Source of the DNA: Promicromonospora sp. AC04
GTDB lineage: Bacteria; Actinomycetota; Actinomycetes; Actinomycetales; Cellulomonadaceae
Reading direction: 5' to 3'
Assembly: GCF_003058225.1 (NCBI RefSeq)
Contig: NZ_QBUG01000005.1
Span: forward strand, 432,850 to 496,849
DNA: 64,000 nucleotides
Below the pieces are notes generated by a model. That model was not told the DNA's origin. It was given only the letters and a program-made list of their open reading frames with translations, and ran no database searches. Of this stretch, positions 23,404 through 31,910 are shown one piece after another (within the stretch, counting starts at the first letter, position 1; the number at the start of each line of letters is the position of its first letter). Both the position numbers and the translations under genes were made by a program.

Positions 23404-24423
23404 TCAGCCGGGCAGCACTCGCGACAGGTAGCGCGCGACGGCGCGCACCGCGGCGATGGTGCCCGGATAGTCCATACGGGTGGGCCCGATCGAGCTCAGG
23501 ATCGCGACGGTGTCGCCGTCGGACGAGCCGTAGCCGGACGTGACGACGGAGGTCTCCGCCAGGCCCGCCATCCGGTTCTCGTGGCCGATGCTCACGGCCA
23601 CCCCGGCATCGTCGGTCATGTCGGTGAGGAGACCGAGCAGGACCACCTGCTCCTCGAGCGCCTCGAGCACGGGCCGAAGGCCCTGCTCGAACCGCATGCT
23701 TGCCCGCGCCAGGTTCGCCTGGCCGGTCAGTACGATCCGCTCCTCGCTCTCCTCGCCGAGCGCGGTCGTGACGACCTCGGCCACGGCTGTCGCCAGCGGC
23801 TTGTGCTCGTCCGGCATCGCCTCGGTGACCCGGGCGAACGCGTCACCGATGTCGATGAGCCGCCGGCCGGCGGCCGCGGAGTTGAGGCGGGCGCGCAGCT
23901 CGCCGAGCGTTCCGTCGTCCAGGTCGACCGGCACGTCGAGGAAGCGCTGCTCCACCCGTCCCGTGTCCGTGATGACGACGACGAGGAGCCGCCCCTCGAC
24001 CGTGGGCACGAGCTCGAGGTGCCGCAGCCCGGACCGGCGCAGCGACGGGTACTGCACGACGGCGACCTGGCCCGTCAGCTGGGCGATGAGCCGCCCGGCG
24101 CGCGCCACGACGTCGTCCAGGTCGACCGCCTCGGACAGGAAGGTCTCGATGGCCCGCTTCTGCGGGAGGGTCAGCGGCCGCACCTCGGCGAGCTGGTCCA
24201 CGAACAGGCGATAGCCCTTGTCCGTGGGGATCCGGCCGGCCGACGTGTGCGGCTGGGCGATGAGCCCGGCCTCTTCCAGGGCCGCCATGTCGTTGCGCAC
24301 CGTGGCCGGGGAGACGCCGAGCTGGTGCCGCTCCGTGAGTATGCGCGATCCGACGGGCTCGCGTGTCCGGACATAGTCCTCCACGATCGCCCGCAAGACA
24401 TCGAGTCTGCGTTCCTCGCTCAC
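23404..24423 (-). CDS. hrcA: Heat-inducible transcription repressor HrcA
   Basis: 339 residues. An N-terminal winged helix ([20 protein letters not shown]) is followed by the HrcA GAF-like and insertion domains (GYRLFVDQL, and [21 protein letters not shown] at the end). HrcA binds CIRCE and represses chaperone genes. The GTG at 24423 is chosen over that at 24432 because GGAGG ends 8 bases before it. The gene sits 54 bases before dnaJ and 75 bases after its own CIRCE operator. Confidence 0.97.
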   Translation of the reverse strand: MSEERRLDVLRAIVEDYVRTREPVGSRILTERHQLGVSPATVRNDMAALEEAGLIAQPHTSAGRIPTDKGYRLFVDQLAEVRPLTLPQKRAIETFLSEAVDLDDVVARAGRLIAQLTGQVAVVQYPSLRRSGLRHLELVPTVEGRLLVVVITDTGRVEQRFLDVPVDLDDGTLGELRARLNSAAAGRRLIDIGDAFARVTEAMPDEHKPLATAVAEVVTTALGEESEERIVLTGQANLARASMRFEQGLRPVLEALEEQVVLLGLLTDMTDDAGVAVSIGHENRMAGLAETSVVTSGYGSSDGDTVAILSSIGPTRMDYPGTIAAVRAVARYLSRVLPG

Positions 24424-24497
24424 CGCGCTCACCTCCGTCCCAGGTAGAACGTCCGGGACGTGCACCCGGGTTCCGGCCCGCTCACCAGCACTGCATA

Positions 24498-24524
24498 CCA
24501 GCACTCTCGCCAACCGAGTGCCAA
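24498..24524 (-). promoter_or_regulatory. CIRCE operator (HrcA binding site)
   Basis: On the minus strand the sequence is TTGGCACTC, 9 bases, then GAGTGCTGG. This matches the CIRCE consensus TTAGCACTC-N9-GAGTGCTAA with three changes at the ends. It directly follows a TAGGAT hexamer. Confidence 0.92.
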
Positions 24525-24529
24525 TCCTA
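24524..24529 (-). promoter_or_regulatory. -10 element of the hrcA-dnaJ-rsmE promoter
   Basis: TAGGAT on the minus strand abuts CIRCE, so HrcA bound to CIRCE would block transcription start. No clear -35 was identified. Confidence 0.55.
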
Positions 24530-24573
24530 CGCGGCACACACAACCAGCCAGGTCGCCGACCCGCCGTCCGCCC

Positions 24574-24627
24574 GTCTGGCAGGGTCCCACACCCTGCCAG
24601 ACGTGCAGGTCACCCCGGGTGACCTGC
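24574..24627. other. Two adjacent perfect hairpins between divergent genes
   Basis: Hairpin 1: arms 24574-24585 and 24591-24602, 5-base loop. Hairpin 2: arms 24605-24615 and 24617-24627. They sit in the 390-base region between hrcA and the small ORF at 24814, downstream of neither gene, so a simple terminator role does not fit. The rest of 24,628-24,800 shows nothing recognisable. Confidence 0.5.
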
Positions 24628-24813
24628 ATGTCTTACCCGTTCGCGAGGGGCTTACCCGCCGCACATAGGGCGATGCCTTAGAGAACCCCGGGCGGCTCAG
24701 CGAACCCGTACCCAAAGATGCGACGACCGCCCGATCCGCGCGAGGTACCTCACAGACGAACCTGGAATCACTGCCGGCGAGAGGGCCGGCGGCCACGACC
24801 AGGAGGCACCACG

Positions 24814-24996
24814 ATGTTTGGTTTTTCGGACTACGCCGAGTACCGCAGGAACGAGCAGGACCTCAACCGCCGGACGGAGCAGGCCCGGGTGGCGCGCGAG
24901 CAGAAGGACACGGCCCGCCGCCAGGCGGCGGCACAGCGCTCCACCGAGCGTGCAGGCCGTACCAAGGCGGCCGACGCCGTCCCGCGCGTCGCCTGA
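24814..24996 (+). CDS. Small charged protein, 60 residues
   Basis: It starts MFGFSDYAEYRRNEQDLNRR and continues as one Arg/Gln/Ala/Glu-rich helix. A perfect AGGAGG lies 8 bases before the ATG, so translation is very plausible. No family is recognised. The composition suggests a soluble, largely helical protein, possibly nucleic-acid or membrane-surface binding, but this is inference. Confidence 0.6.
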   Translation: MFGFSDYAEYRRNEQDLNRRTEQARVAREQKDTARRQAAAQRSTERAGRTKAADAVPRVA

Positions 24997-25075
24997 ACCG
25001 GTCGGGTGAACGCGACCGTGACCAGCAACGACAATGAGCGGAACCACCACAGGACCGGCATGGGACGATGAGCCC

Positions 25076-28045
25076 ATGCCGGTCCCCCGCGCCCGCCTGG
25101 TGGGCCGAGCCCACGAGCTCGGCGAGCTGAAGGCCGCTCTCGACGACGTCCGCTCGGGCGCGAGCCGCACGGTCGTGATCGCGGGCGAGGCCGGGATCGG
25201 CAAGACCCGCCTGCTCGACGAGCTCACCGCACACACCGACGGCGTCACAGTTGTGGCCGGGCAGTGCGCGGACGAAGGCTCCGGGCCGGTCCCCTACGCG
25301 GCCCTGGCCGGACTGCTCAACGGGATCGTCCAAGCGATCGGCCCCGAGGCCGCCGTCGCGGCGGCCGGGCCCTCGGCCGGCGCCCTGTCCGCCGTAGCAC
25401 CCCAGCTCGTCCCACCGGCGTCCGACGCCGGAGCGGACCGCCTCCCCGAGGTCCTCACCGACCTGCTCGCCGGGCTCGCGGCCGAGCGACCCGTCCTCGT
25501 CGTCATGGAGGACCTGCACTGGTCCGACGACGTCACCCGCGCGGTCGCCCTGCGCCTCGCCCGCACCGCGCCCCCGAACCTGCTCCTGCTGCTCACCTAC
25601 CGCAGCGACGACGTCGGACGCGCGCACCCGCTGCGCACCGTCATGGCCGAGCTCGACCGGGCCAGGCTCACCACCCGCCTCGACCTGACCCGCCTCGGCG
25701 AGACGGAGGTCCGGCAGATGGCGCAGGACCTGCTCGGCGGCGCCCCCGGCCACGAAGACAGCCACGAAGTCGGCCATGAAGACGTCCCCGGCGGCGGCAG
25801 CGACCGCGATACCGGCCTCGACCCGGAGGCGCTCGCCGACCTCGCGGACCGAAGCGGGGGCGTCCCGTTCTACGTCGAGGAGCTGGTCGGGTTCCTCGGT
25901 ACCGACCTGCCCGGCTCCCTGCGCGACATCCTCCTGCTGCGCTACTGGAACCTCAGCCGCGAGGCCCAGGCGCTGTGCCGGGTGGTGGCGGTCGCGGGCC
26001 CGCGCGTGTGGTACGACGTGCTCGACGACGTCCTGGCGGACCCCGCGACGGGCTCGGGGCAGCGGGCGGGCGCGGGTGTCGGCCCCGATCCCGAGGAGAC
26101 GGCGCGCGAGGCGGTCGACGCGCAGGTGCTGGTGGCGACCGACGTCGGGTACGCGTTCCGGCACGCGCTGGCCCAGGAGGCCGTGTACGCCGAGCTGCTG
26201 CCCGGCGAGCGCCGTCGCCTCCACGCCGCGTACGCGCGGGCGCTGGAGCGGGCCCTCGTCCAGCGCGCCCGGTCGGTCGCGAAGCTGTCCCGCATCGCCG
26301 ACCACTGGTGGCGCGCGGGGATGCTCGACAAGGCGCTGGCGGCGGCCGTCGTCGGGCACCGGGCCGCCGCGGACGAGGCGGCGTCGTCGGCTGCCGTCGC
26401 GCTGGGTGAGCGGGCACTGGAGCTCTGGGAGCAGGTGCCCGACGCCGAGGCCGTGGCCGGCCTGCCGCACCACGAGCTGCTGCGGACGGTCGCCGAGTCG
26501 CTGCGCGGGTCCACCCGCACCGGCCGCGCGCTGGCTGTGGCGCACGAGGCGCTCGCCGAGTGGCCCGACGACGATCCGGTCGGCCTCGCCCGCATGCTCT
26601 CCGACACCGCGCTCATCGCGGGCCACGCCGGCTCTGGCGAGGGACCGGAGCTCATCGAGCGCGCCCTCGCGCTCGTCGAGCCGGGCCGGGACGACGCCGT
26701 CCGCGGCCAGGTCCTGCTGCTGCGAGCCCGGCACGCGATGCTCGACGGCCGGTCGCGGGAGGGGATCGAGACCGCCACTGCCGCCTATGACGCCGGGGTC
26801 GCGATCGGCAGCGCCGAGCTCATGTCCGTCGCGCTGAACCTGCGGGGCGTGAGCCGCATGCAGCTCGGCGACCTCGACGGGTTCGCGGAGATCGAGCGTG
26901 GGCGCGAGGTGGCGGGCGACGCCTGGCAGGGTCTGAGCCGGTACTACATCAACGGGTCGGACGCCCTGCTCACGATAGGCGACTGGGCCGGCGCCGCGAA
27001 GATCGCGCAGGACGGCGTGGCGGCGGCTCGCCGGTACGGCGCGTCCGAGGGCTCCCGGATCATGATCGAGGGAAACATCGTCGAGGCCCGGATCGGGCAG
27101 GGCGACTGGGCCGAGGCCGCCGAGTGGTACGAACGGACCGTCCCCCTGGTGCACGACAGCGTCTACGCCGTGTACCTCGGCGAGCGCCGGACCTGGCTCG
27201 CGATGTGGCGCGGGGACGTGGAGCAGGCGCAGGCCGAGGCGCGGCGCAGGGCCGCCACCTGGGAGCGGTTCGGGCGCCTGGAGGCGCAGATCCGGTCGCG
27301 CGTCGCCGTGACCCGGGCGGAGCTGGCGCTGCTGCGCGACGAACCGGCGGAAGCCCTGGAGTGCGTCTCGGCGGTGATCTCGCCGGACGACCCCCACATC
27401 CCGCTGTACGACCTGCCGCGGCTCGCCGTGGGCGCACAGGCGATCGCCCGGCTCCGCGCGGGCGGCCGCTCCGTCGACGACGCCCCGTACCGCGCGGCCC
27501 TGGCCCGGTGCGCCCACTGGCGGACGTTCCCCGTGTGGTCGGCGGCGTTCGAGGCGGAGCTCGGCACCGGCCCGTGGACGACGGTCGCGGAGCTGCCCGG
27601 GCCTGCGCACCTGCGCCCGTACGCGCTGTACCGCGAGGGCGCGCGGCTGCTCGAGGCCGGCGACCGGGCGGGGGCGCGGACGGCGCTCGGGTCGGCCGTC
27701 GCGGAGGCGGAGAAGCTCGGGGCGGGGCTGATCGTCCGGTGGGCGCAGGACCTGACCGACCGGGCGGGCCTGCTCGACCGCGCGGGGTCGGCCGGACGGG
27801 CGGCGTCGGCCGGGCATGCGGGACACGCCGGCCCGGCCGACGTACCGCCGTCGGGCAGCGGGCCGGACGCGCTCACTGCGCGCGAGCAGCAGGTGCTCGC
27901 GCTGGTGGCCGAGGGCCTGACCAACGGGCAGATCGCCGAGCGGCTGTTCATCTCGGCCAAGACGGCGTCGGTGCACGTGTCGGCGATCCTGCGCAAGCTG
28001 GGCGTGGCGACCCGCACGGAGGCGGCCCTGCGCGCCGTCCGCTGA
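25076..28045 (+). CDS. Large ATP-binding LuxR-family (LAL) transcriptional regulator
   Basis: 989 residues from the ATG at 25076 (1,003 if the ATG at 25034 is used; neither has a good Shine-Dalgarno). An N-terminal AAA/STAND ATPase has Walker A GEAGIGKTRLL and Walker B LVVMEDLHWSDD. A long helical TPR-like middle follows (about 430-850). A C-terminal LuxR HTH comes last: LTAREQQVLALVAEGLTNGQ, then IAERLFISAKTASVHVSAIL. This is the MalT/LAL design. The inducer and target genes are unknown; the neighbours do not suggest a pathway. Confidence 0.92.
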   Translation: MPVPRARLVGRAHELGELKAALDDVRSGASRTVVIAGEAGIGKTRLLDELTAHTDGVTVVAGQCADEGSGPVPYAALAGLLNGIVQAIGPEAAVAAAGPSAGALSAVAPQLVPPASDAGADRLPEVLTDLLAGLAAERPVLVVMEDLHWSDDVTRAVALRLARTAPPNLLLLLTYRSDDVGRAHPLRTVMAELDRARLTTRLDLTRLGETEVRQMAQDLLGGAPGHEDSHEVGHEDVPGGGSDRDTGLDPEALADLADRSGGVPFYVEELVGFLGTDLPGSLRDILLLRYWNLSREAQALCRVVAVAGPRVWYDVLDDVLADPATGSGQRAGAGVGPDPEETAREAVDAQVLVATDVGYAFRHALAQEAVYAELLPGERRRLHAAYARALERALVQRARSVAKLSRIADHWWRAGMLDKALAAAVVGHRAAADEAASSAAVALGERALELWEQVPDAEAVAGLPHHELLRTVAESLRGSTRTGRALAVAHEALAEWPDDDPVGLARMLSDTALIAGHAGSGEGPELIERALALVEPGRDDAVRGQVLLLRARHAMLDGRSREGIETATAAYDAGVAIGSAELMSVALNLRGVSRMQLGDLDGFAEIERGREVAGDAWQGLSRYYINGSDALLTIGDWAGAAKIAQDGVAAARRYGASEGSRIMIEGNIVEARIGQGDWAEAAEWYERTVPLVHDSVYAVYLGERRTWLAMWRGDVEQAQAEARRRAATWERFGRLEAQIRSRVAVTRAELALLRDEPAEALECVSAVISPDDPHIPLYDLPRLAVGAQAIARLRAGGRSVDDAPYRAALARCAHWRTFPVWSAAFEAELGTGPWTTVAELPGPAHLRPYALYREGARLLEAGDRAGARTALGSAVAEAEKLGAGLIVRWAQDLTDRAGLLDRAGSAGRAASAGHAGHAGPADVPPSGSGPDALTAREQQVLALVAEGLTNGQIAERLFISAKTASVHVSAILRKLGVATRTEAALRAVR

Positions 28046-28050
28046 CCCAT

Positions 28051-28114
28051 CCGTCGAGTGCGACCTTCGCCCGGTCGTGACACTCCGGACGGGCGGACAT
28101 CCAGCACTCGACGG
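28051..28114. terminator. Imperfect inverted repeat, 'GAGTGC/TTCGCCC' family member 2
   Basis: Outer arms 28051-28061 and 28104-28114 pair perfectly; inner arms 28068-28073 and 28090-28095 pair again after an asymmetric internal loop. It shares the GAGTGC and TTCGCCC blocks with the repeats at 21382 and 35258. It follows the LAL gene by 5 bases. Confidence 0.6.
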
Positions 28115-28125
28115 GGCGGCCAATC

Positions 28126-28131
28126 TAGGCT
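28126..28131 (+). promoter_or_regulatory. -10 element of leaderless DUF3097 gene
   Basis: TAGGCT, 6 bases before the GTG at 28138. Confidence 0.45.
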
Positions 28132-28137
28132 CGCGGC

Positions 28138-29001
28138 GTGTTCGACGAACGGTACGGTCCCGATGTGCTGTCCCCCGCGTTTCCCGGCGCGCAGCGTGGG
28201 CGACGGCCGACGTCGTTGCCCACGCCCGCCGAGCAGGGCCTCGTGGTCGAGGAGGTCGAGACCGGCTGGGTCGGCGCCGTGGTCCGCGTCGAGAAGTCGG
28301 GCGGCATGCACGTGGTGGTCCTGGAGGACCGCCGCGGCCGCACCCGCACCTTCCCGCTCGGCCCCGGTTTCTGGGTGGAGGGCAAGCCGGTCGTGCTCAC
28401 CGCGCCAGTCCTGAACCGGGCCCCCGCCCAGCCCACCCGCACGGCCTCCGGGTCCGTGGCGGTGCACGGCGCCCGGGCGCGCGTGGCGCGCGGCAGCCGC
28501 ATCTGGGTGGAGGGCAGGCACGACGCCGAGCTCGTGGAGAAGGTCTGGGGCGACGACCTGCGCGTCGAGGGCGTGGTGGTCGAGATGCTCGACGGCGTGG
28601 ACCACCTCGCCGAACGCCTCGCCGAGTTCGGGCCCGACGCCGAGCGACGCGTCGGCGTGCTGGTCGACCACCTGGTCCCCGGGTCGAAGGAGCAGCGGCT
28701 CACCGACGAGGCGCTGCGCCACGTACCGCAGGGCACCGTGCTGGTGCTGGGCCACCCCTACGTCGACGTGTGGCAGGCGGTGCGCGCCGAGCGGCTCGGC
28801 CTGGACCGCTGGCCCGTGATCGACCGGGGCACGGAGTGGAAGCTCGGCATCCTGCGTTCCCTGGGCTGGCCTGCCGAGACACAGGCCGACGTCGCCCGCG
28901 GCTGGCAGCGCATCCTCGGCCGGGTGCGCGACTTCCGGGACCTCGACCCGGCCCTGCTCGGCCGGGTCGAAGAACTTATCGATTTCGTGACCACGTCGTG
29001 A
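28138..29001 (+). CDS. DUF3097 family protein
   Basis: 287 residues. N-terminal pieces (DVLSPAFPG, and GFWVEGKPV) and the core (RIWVEGRHDAELVEKVWGDD, then VGVLVDHLVPGSKE and YVDVWQAVR) match the actinobacterial DUF3097 family. The WVEGRHDAELVEKVWG segment looks Toprim-like, which would suit a nucleic-acid function; that is inference. Its usual place is near hrcA and hemW in Actinobacteria, and it is here too. Leaderless GTG start. Confidence 0.85.
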   Translation: MFDERYGPDVLSPAFPGAQRGRRPTSLPTPAEQGLVVEEVETGWVGAVVRVEKSGGMHVVVLEDRRGRTRTFPLGPGFWVEGKPVVLTAPVLNRAPAQPTRTASGSVAVHGARARVARGSRIWVEGRHDAELVEKVWGDDLRVEGVVVEMLDGVDHLAERLAEFGPDAERRVGVLVDHLVPGSKEQRLTDEALRHVPQGTVLVLGHPYVDVWQAVRAERLGLDRWPVIDRGTEWKLGILRSLGWPAETQADVARGWQRILGRVRDFRDLDPALLGRVEELIDFVTTS

Positions 29002-29012
29002 GGTGCAGCCTC

Positions 29013-29018
29013 TACGGT
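29013..29018 (+). promoter_or_regulatory. -10 element of leaderless DUF4870 gene
   Basis: TACGGT, 7 bases before the ATG at 29026. Confidence 0.45.
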
Positions 29019-29025
29019 TGAGCCC

Positions 29026-29565
29026 ATGTCCGAGAACCCGCAGGAGCCGCAGTCTCCTCAGCAGCCTGGTCCGCCGCCTCAGCAGCCGCAGCCGGGTCCG
29101 TCCGATGCTCCGGCCGAGCCCGGTCCGGCGCCCTACCAGGGCCAGCAGCCCTATCCGGGCCAGCCTCAGCCGGGCCAGCCCTATCCCGGTCAGCCCGGCC
29201 CCGCCTATGGCCCGGGCGGGCAGTACCAGCCCCAGCCGCTCAACCCGTCGGACGAGCGCATGTGGTCGGTCTTCGCCCAGATCGGCCCGTTCCTGCTGGG
29301 GTTCATCGCGCCGCTGGTGATCTGGCTGGTGCTCAAGGACCGCAGCCGGTTCGTGGACCAGGAGGCCAAGGAGTCGCTGAACTTCCAGATCACCTTGGTC
29401 ATCGCGCTGATCGCCGCCGCGATCATCACCGCGGTCACGTTCGGCATCGGCGGGATCGTGTACCTGGCGTTCATCGCCGCGATCGTGTTCATGATCCTGG
29501 CGGCCGTCGCGAACGGTAAGGGCGCGCCCTACCGCTACCCGGTGAACATCCGCTTCGTGAAGTAG
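29026..29565 (+). CDS. DUF4870-domain membrane protein with Pro/Gln-rich N-terminus
   Basis: 179 residues. Residues 1-70 are Pro/Gln/Gly/Tyr-rich and disordered. Residues about 75-179 form the DUF4870 (TIC20-like) membrane domain with three helices; WSVFAQIGPFLLGFIAPLVI and DQEAKESLNFQ are typical. Function unknown. Two further membrane proteins with similar low-complexity heads follow on the opposite strand. Confidence 0.85.
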   Translation: MSENPQEPQSPQQPGPPPQQPQPGPSDAPAEPGPAPYQGQQPYPGQPQPGQPYPGQPGPAYGPGGQYQPQPLNPSDERMWSVFAQIGPFLLGFIAPLVIWLVLKDRSRFVDQEAKESLNFQITLVIALIAAAIITAVTFGIGGIVYLAFIAAIVFMILAAVANGKGAPYRYPVNIRFVK

Positions 29566-29590
29566 GCCGGCACCGCCGTCGTCGGCCCGA

Positions 29591-29683
29591 CCGCCGTCGG
29601 GCAACAAGATGACCATGCACCTGCTGCCAGATCCGGGATTCCGGCCGGCAGCAGGTGCATGGTCATTTCTTGGCCGACGGCGG
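29591..29683. terminator. Long inverted repeat between convergent genes
   Basis: Arms of about 38 bases (29591-29628 and 29647-29683). The inner 20 bases pair perfectly, with one bulge and a few mismatches outside. It lies between the DUF4870 stop (29565) and the minus-strand stop at 29692. Probably a bidirectional terminator. Confidence 0.7.
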
Positions 29684-29691
29684 CCGGGGCG

Positions 29692-30627
29692 TCAGGCCGC
29701 GACCGGACCGGCCGCTGCCGGGCCGATCGGGAGCGCGGCGACCGGACCGCCGGTGAGGCGGCGGAACGCGAAGGCCAGCGCGACGAGCGACAGCGGGATC
29801 GTGATGAACAGGCCGAGCCCGCACAGGATCGCGCCCACGATGTTGATGCCCAGGAGCGCGAGCTCCAGCAGGAACACCGCGCCGAAGTTCTGGCCCACCA
29901 GGCGGAACGACGAGGTGAAGGCCTCCCACGCGTTCATCCCCTTGTCCACCACGTTGTGGTAGGTGAACGGCGCGAAGATCGCCAGGGCGATGAGGCCAAG
30001 GCCGCACGTGAAAATACCGACGATGCCAGCGGCCAACAGCAGGAGCGCCGTGAGGATGATCATCCCGTAGGAGTTGACCTTGAACAGCGTGCCCCAGGTC
30101 GCCTTCTCGCCGGAGACCTCACGCAGCGCAGCATTGATCCCGAGCGCCCCGAGCACCGAGCTGAGCAGGGAGCCCACCAGCCCGAGCAGCGAGCTGCCGA
30201 AGTTCACCCCGACTGCCGCCCCGGTACTGATGTCGCCGCGCATCGCGGCCTCGTTGATCTCCTGGTAGTCGCCGATCGAGCCCGCGTTGAAGATGGCGCC
30301 CACGGCGAACGTGAGCAGCACGAACAGGACCCAGAACAGCCAGTTCCCGGTGAACCTGTTCCACCCGTAGCTCAGCGCCTCGCCGACGCCGAACGGGCCG
30401 GACGGCTGCGTCCCGTAGGGCCCGCCCGGACCGCCGTAAGCGGGCGGCTGGGCCGCGGTGCCATAACCGGGCGGCTGGGTCGCGCCGCCATAGGGAGGCG
30501 GCGTGGGTCCGCCCGGCGGCGGCTGGGTAGGTCCACCCGGCGGCGGCGTGGGACCGGCCGGGTTCTGTGGTGGTGTCGGCCCGCCCGCGTTCGGCCCGTA
30601 CGGGCTCTGCGGAGTGTTCTCGCTCAT
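29692..30627 (-). CDS. Multi-pass membrane protein with Pro-rich N-terminus (DUF975/DUF7847-like)
   Basis: 311 residues. A 90-residue Pro/Gly/Tyr-rich head is followed by FGVGEALSYGWNRFTGNWLF and about six membrane helices, with a short Ala/Pro tail. The 'GWNRF...NW' start and six-helix layout resemble the DUF975/glycerophosphoryl-diester-phosphodiesterase membrane-domain class. No catalytic motif is seen. The ATG at 30627 has AAGGGGATC upstream. A small dyad (TCACTG-NN-CAGTGA, 30640-30653) just upstream could be an operator. Confidence 0.7.
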   Translation of the reverse strand: MSENTPQSPYGPNAGGPTPPQNPAGPTPPPGGPTQPPPGGPTPPPYGGATQPPGYGTAAQPPAYGGPGGPYGTQPSGPFGVGEALSYGWNRFTGNWLFWVLFVLLTFAVGAIFNAGSIGDYQEINEAAMRGDISTGAAVGVNFGSSLLGLVGSLLSSVLGALGINAALREVSGEKATWGTLFKVNSYGMIILTALLLLAAGIVGIFTCGLGLIALAIFAPFTYHNVVDKGMNAWEAFTSSFRLVGQNFGAVFLLELALLGINIVGAILCGLGLFITIPLSLVALAFAFRRLTGGPVAALPIGPAAAGPVAA

Positions 30628-30719
30628 GTGATCCCCTTTTCACTGGTCAGTGATCCGAGGCCACCTTCACTCTTTCTCCGCATGCCCGCATGTGGAACTA
30701 CCGAGTTGTTACTCGCGGG

Positions 30720-31781
30720 TCAGGCCTGGACGGAGTCGCCGGTCCACCGCTGGACGAGATATGCCCCCACCAGGAGCATCGCCGGAGCCACGACGACGAG
30801 CCCGATCCCGCACGTGAAGATCGACGCGACGGCCAGGCCGGCGAAGATCCCGAAGACCGCGAGCGTGGTCCCGAGGTGGGTGAGCACCAGCCCGATGCCG
30901 CCCGCGACGGCCTTGCCGAAACCGACGCCCTTGAGCAGCAGGAAGGGCACCGGGAGCAGGAGCAGCGTGCAGACGACCTGCACCAGCAGGCCCACCATGG
31001 GCACCACCGTGCTCACGAACCCGAGCGCACCGACGATCACCGAGTACGCCACGAGGCCGCCGAACCCGTGCAGCATGAAGAAGTCGCGGAAGGCTGCCTT
31101 GCGGGTCCGTGTCGCCGCGAGCGCGCCGGCGTACAGGAGGGCCTGCAGCAGGAAGGAGACCGCCGTGCCTGCGGCGCCGAGCGCCCTGGCCTCCAGCGTC
31201 TGCCCCGCGGCCTGCGCGGCGTCGACGGCCGCCGGGTCGGCGGCGTTCATCAGCCCGTCCATGGTGGACGGGCTGAACAGGAGGATGACGGCGATCTGCG
31301 CGATGCCGAGCAGCAGGCTCATCAGCACCCAGGTGCCCCAGCTGGCGCCGAACGCGCCCCAGGCCCAGCGCCACGCGTTGCCGACCGTCGGCGGCTCGGC
31401 GTCGGGCTGCCGCTCCGCGCCGGGCGCGGCCGGGTACTCCGGGAACTGGTGCTGGTAGCCGGGCTGCTGGTAGCCGCCCTGCTGCTGCGGGACCTGCGTG
31501 CGGCTCTGGGACTGGCCCCACACGCCGGGCTGCGGGTCCCGCTGCTCCGGCTGCTGCTGGGGCTGGTAGTCAGGCCGCCCGTACGGGTTGGCGGGGCGGC
31601 CGTAGGGGTCGCGCGGGCCGTACGGGTCGTACGGCTGCGGGTCCTGACCGTACGGGTCGCGCGCCGGCTGCTGCTGTCCGCGAGGGTCGGCGTCCTGCGC
31701 CCGCCGGGGATCCTGTCCGGCGTAGGGGTGCTGCCCACGGTCTGGATCCTGCGGAGCCCAGCCGCCGTAGGTGTTGCTCAT
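30720..31781 (-). CDS. Multi-pass membrane protein with Gln/Pro-rich N-terminus
   Basis: 353 residues. Residues 1-125 are a Gln/Pro/Tyr/Asp-rich head with repeats such as DPYGR and RDPYGQ. From NAWRWAWGAFGASWGTWVL onward there are about six membrane helices. It belongs to the same broad design as the 311-residue neighbour, with low overall identity. The ATG at 31781 has GAGGGG upstream and a recognisable promoter 60 bases away. Function unknown. Confidence 0.7.
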   Translation of the reverse strand: MSNTYGGWAPQDPDRGQHPYAGQDPRRAQDADPRGQQQPARDPYGQDPQPYDPYGPRDPYGRPANPYGRPDYQPQQQPEQRDPQPGVWGQSQSRTQVPQQQGGYQQPGYQHQFPEYPAAPGAERQPDAEPPTVGNAWRWAWGAFGASWGTWVLMSLLLGIAQIAVILLFSPSTMDGLMNAADPAAVDAAQAAGQTLEARALGAAGTAVSFLLQALLYAGALAATRTRKAAFRDFFMLHGFGGLVAYSVIVGALGFVSTVVPMVGLLVQVVCTLLLLPVPFLLLKGVGFGKAVAGGIGLVLTHLGTTLAVFGIFAGLAVASIFTCGIGLVVVAPAMLLVGAYLVQRWTGDSVQA

Positions 31782-31837
31782 TCGCGTGCCCCTCGTCAGG
31801 CGCACTTACGTCGCCTCGAAACGGTGTTGATCGGCAC

Positions 31838-31867
31838 AAGATATCGACGATTTCGCCTACTGCGCAA
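31838..31867 (-). promoter_or_regulatory. Promoter of the 353-residue membrane protein gene
   Basis: On the minus strand TTGCGC (31862-31867), an 18-base spacer and TATCTT (31838-31843). The surrounding DNA is unusually AT-rich for this window. The predicted 5' UTR is about 50 bases. Confidence 0.5.
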
Positions 31868-31910
31868 ACAAACCATTCGGAACTCTAGCCCAGATAACGG
31901 GCACCGGATA

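Noticed and set aside
25034..25075. Longer N-terminus for the LAL regulator
   Set aside because: The upstream 14 codons look unlike family members and have no ribosome site; the later ATG was kept, with the alternative noted.
28077..29021. 314-codon plus-strand frame over the DUF3097 gene
   Set aside because: Shadow in another frame with Arg/Gly-rich composition; the DUF3097 frame has family motifs.
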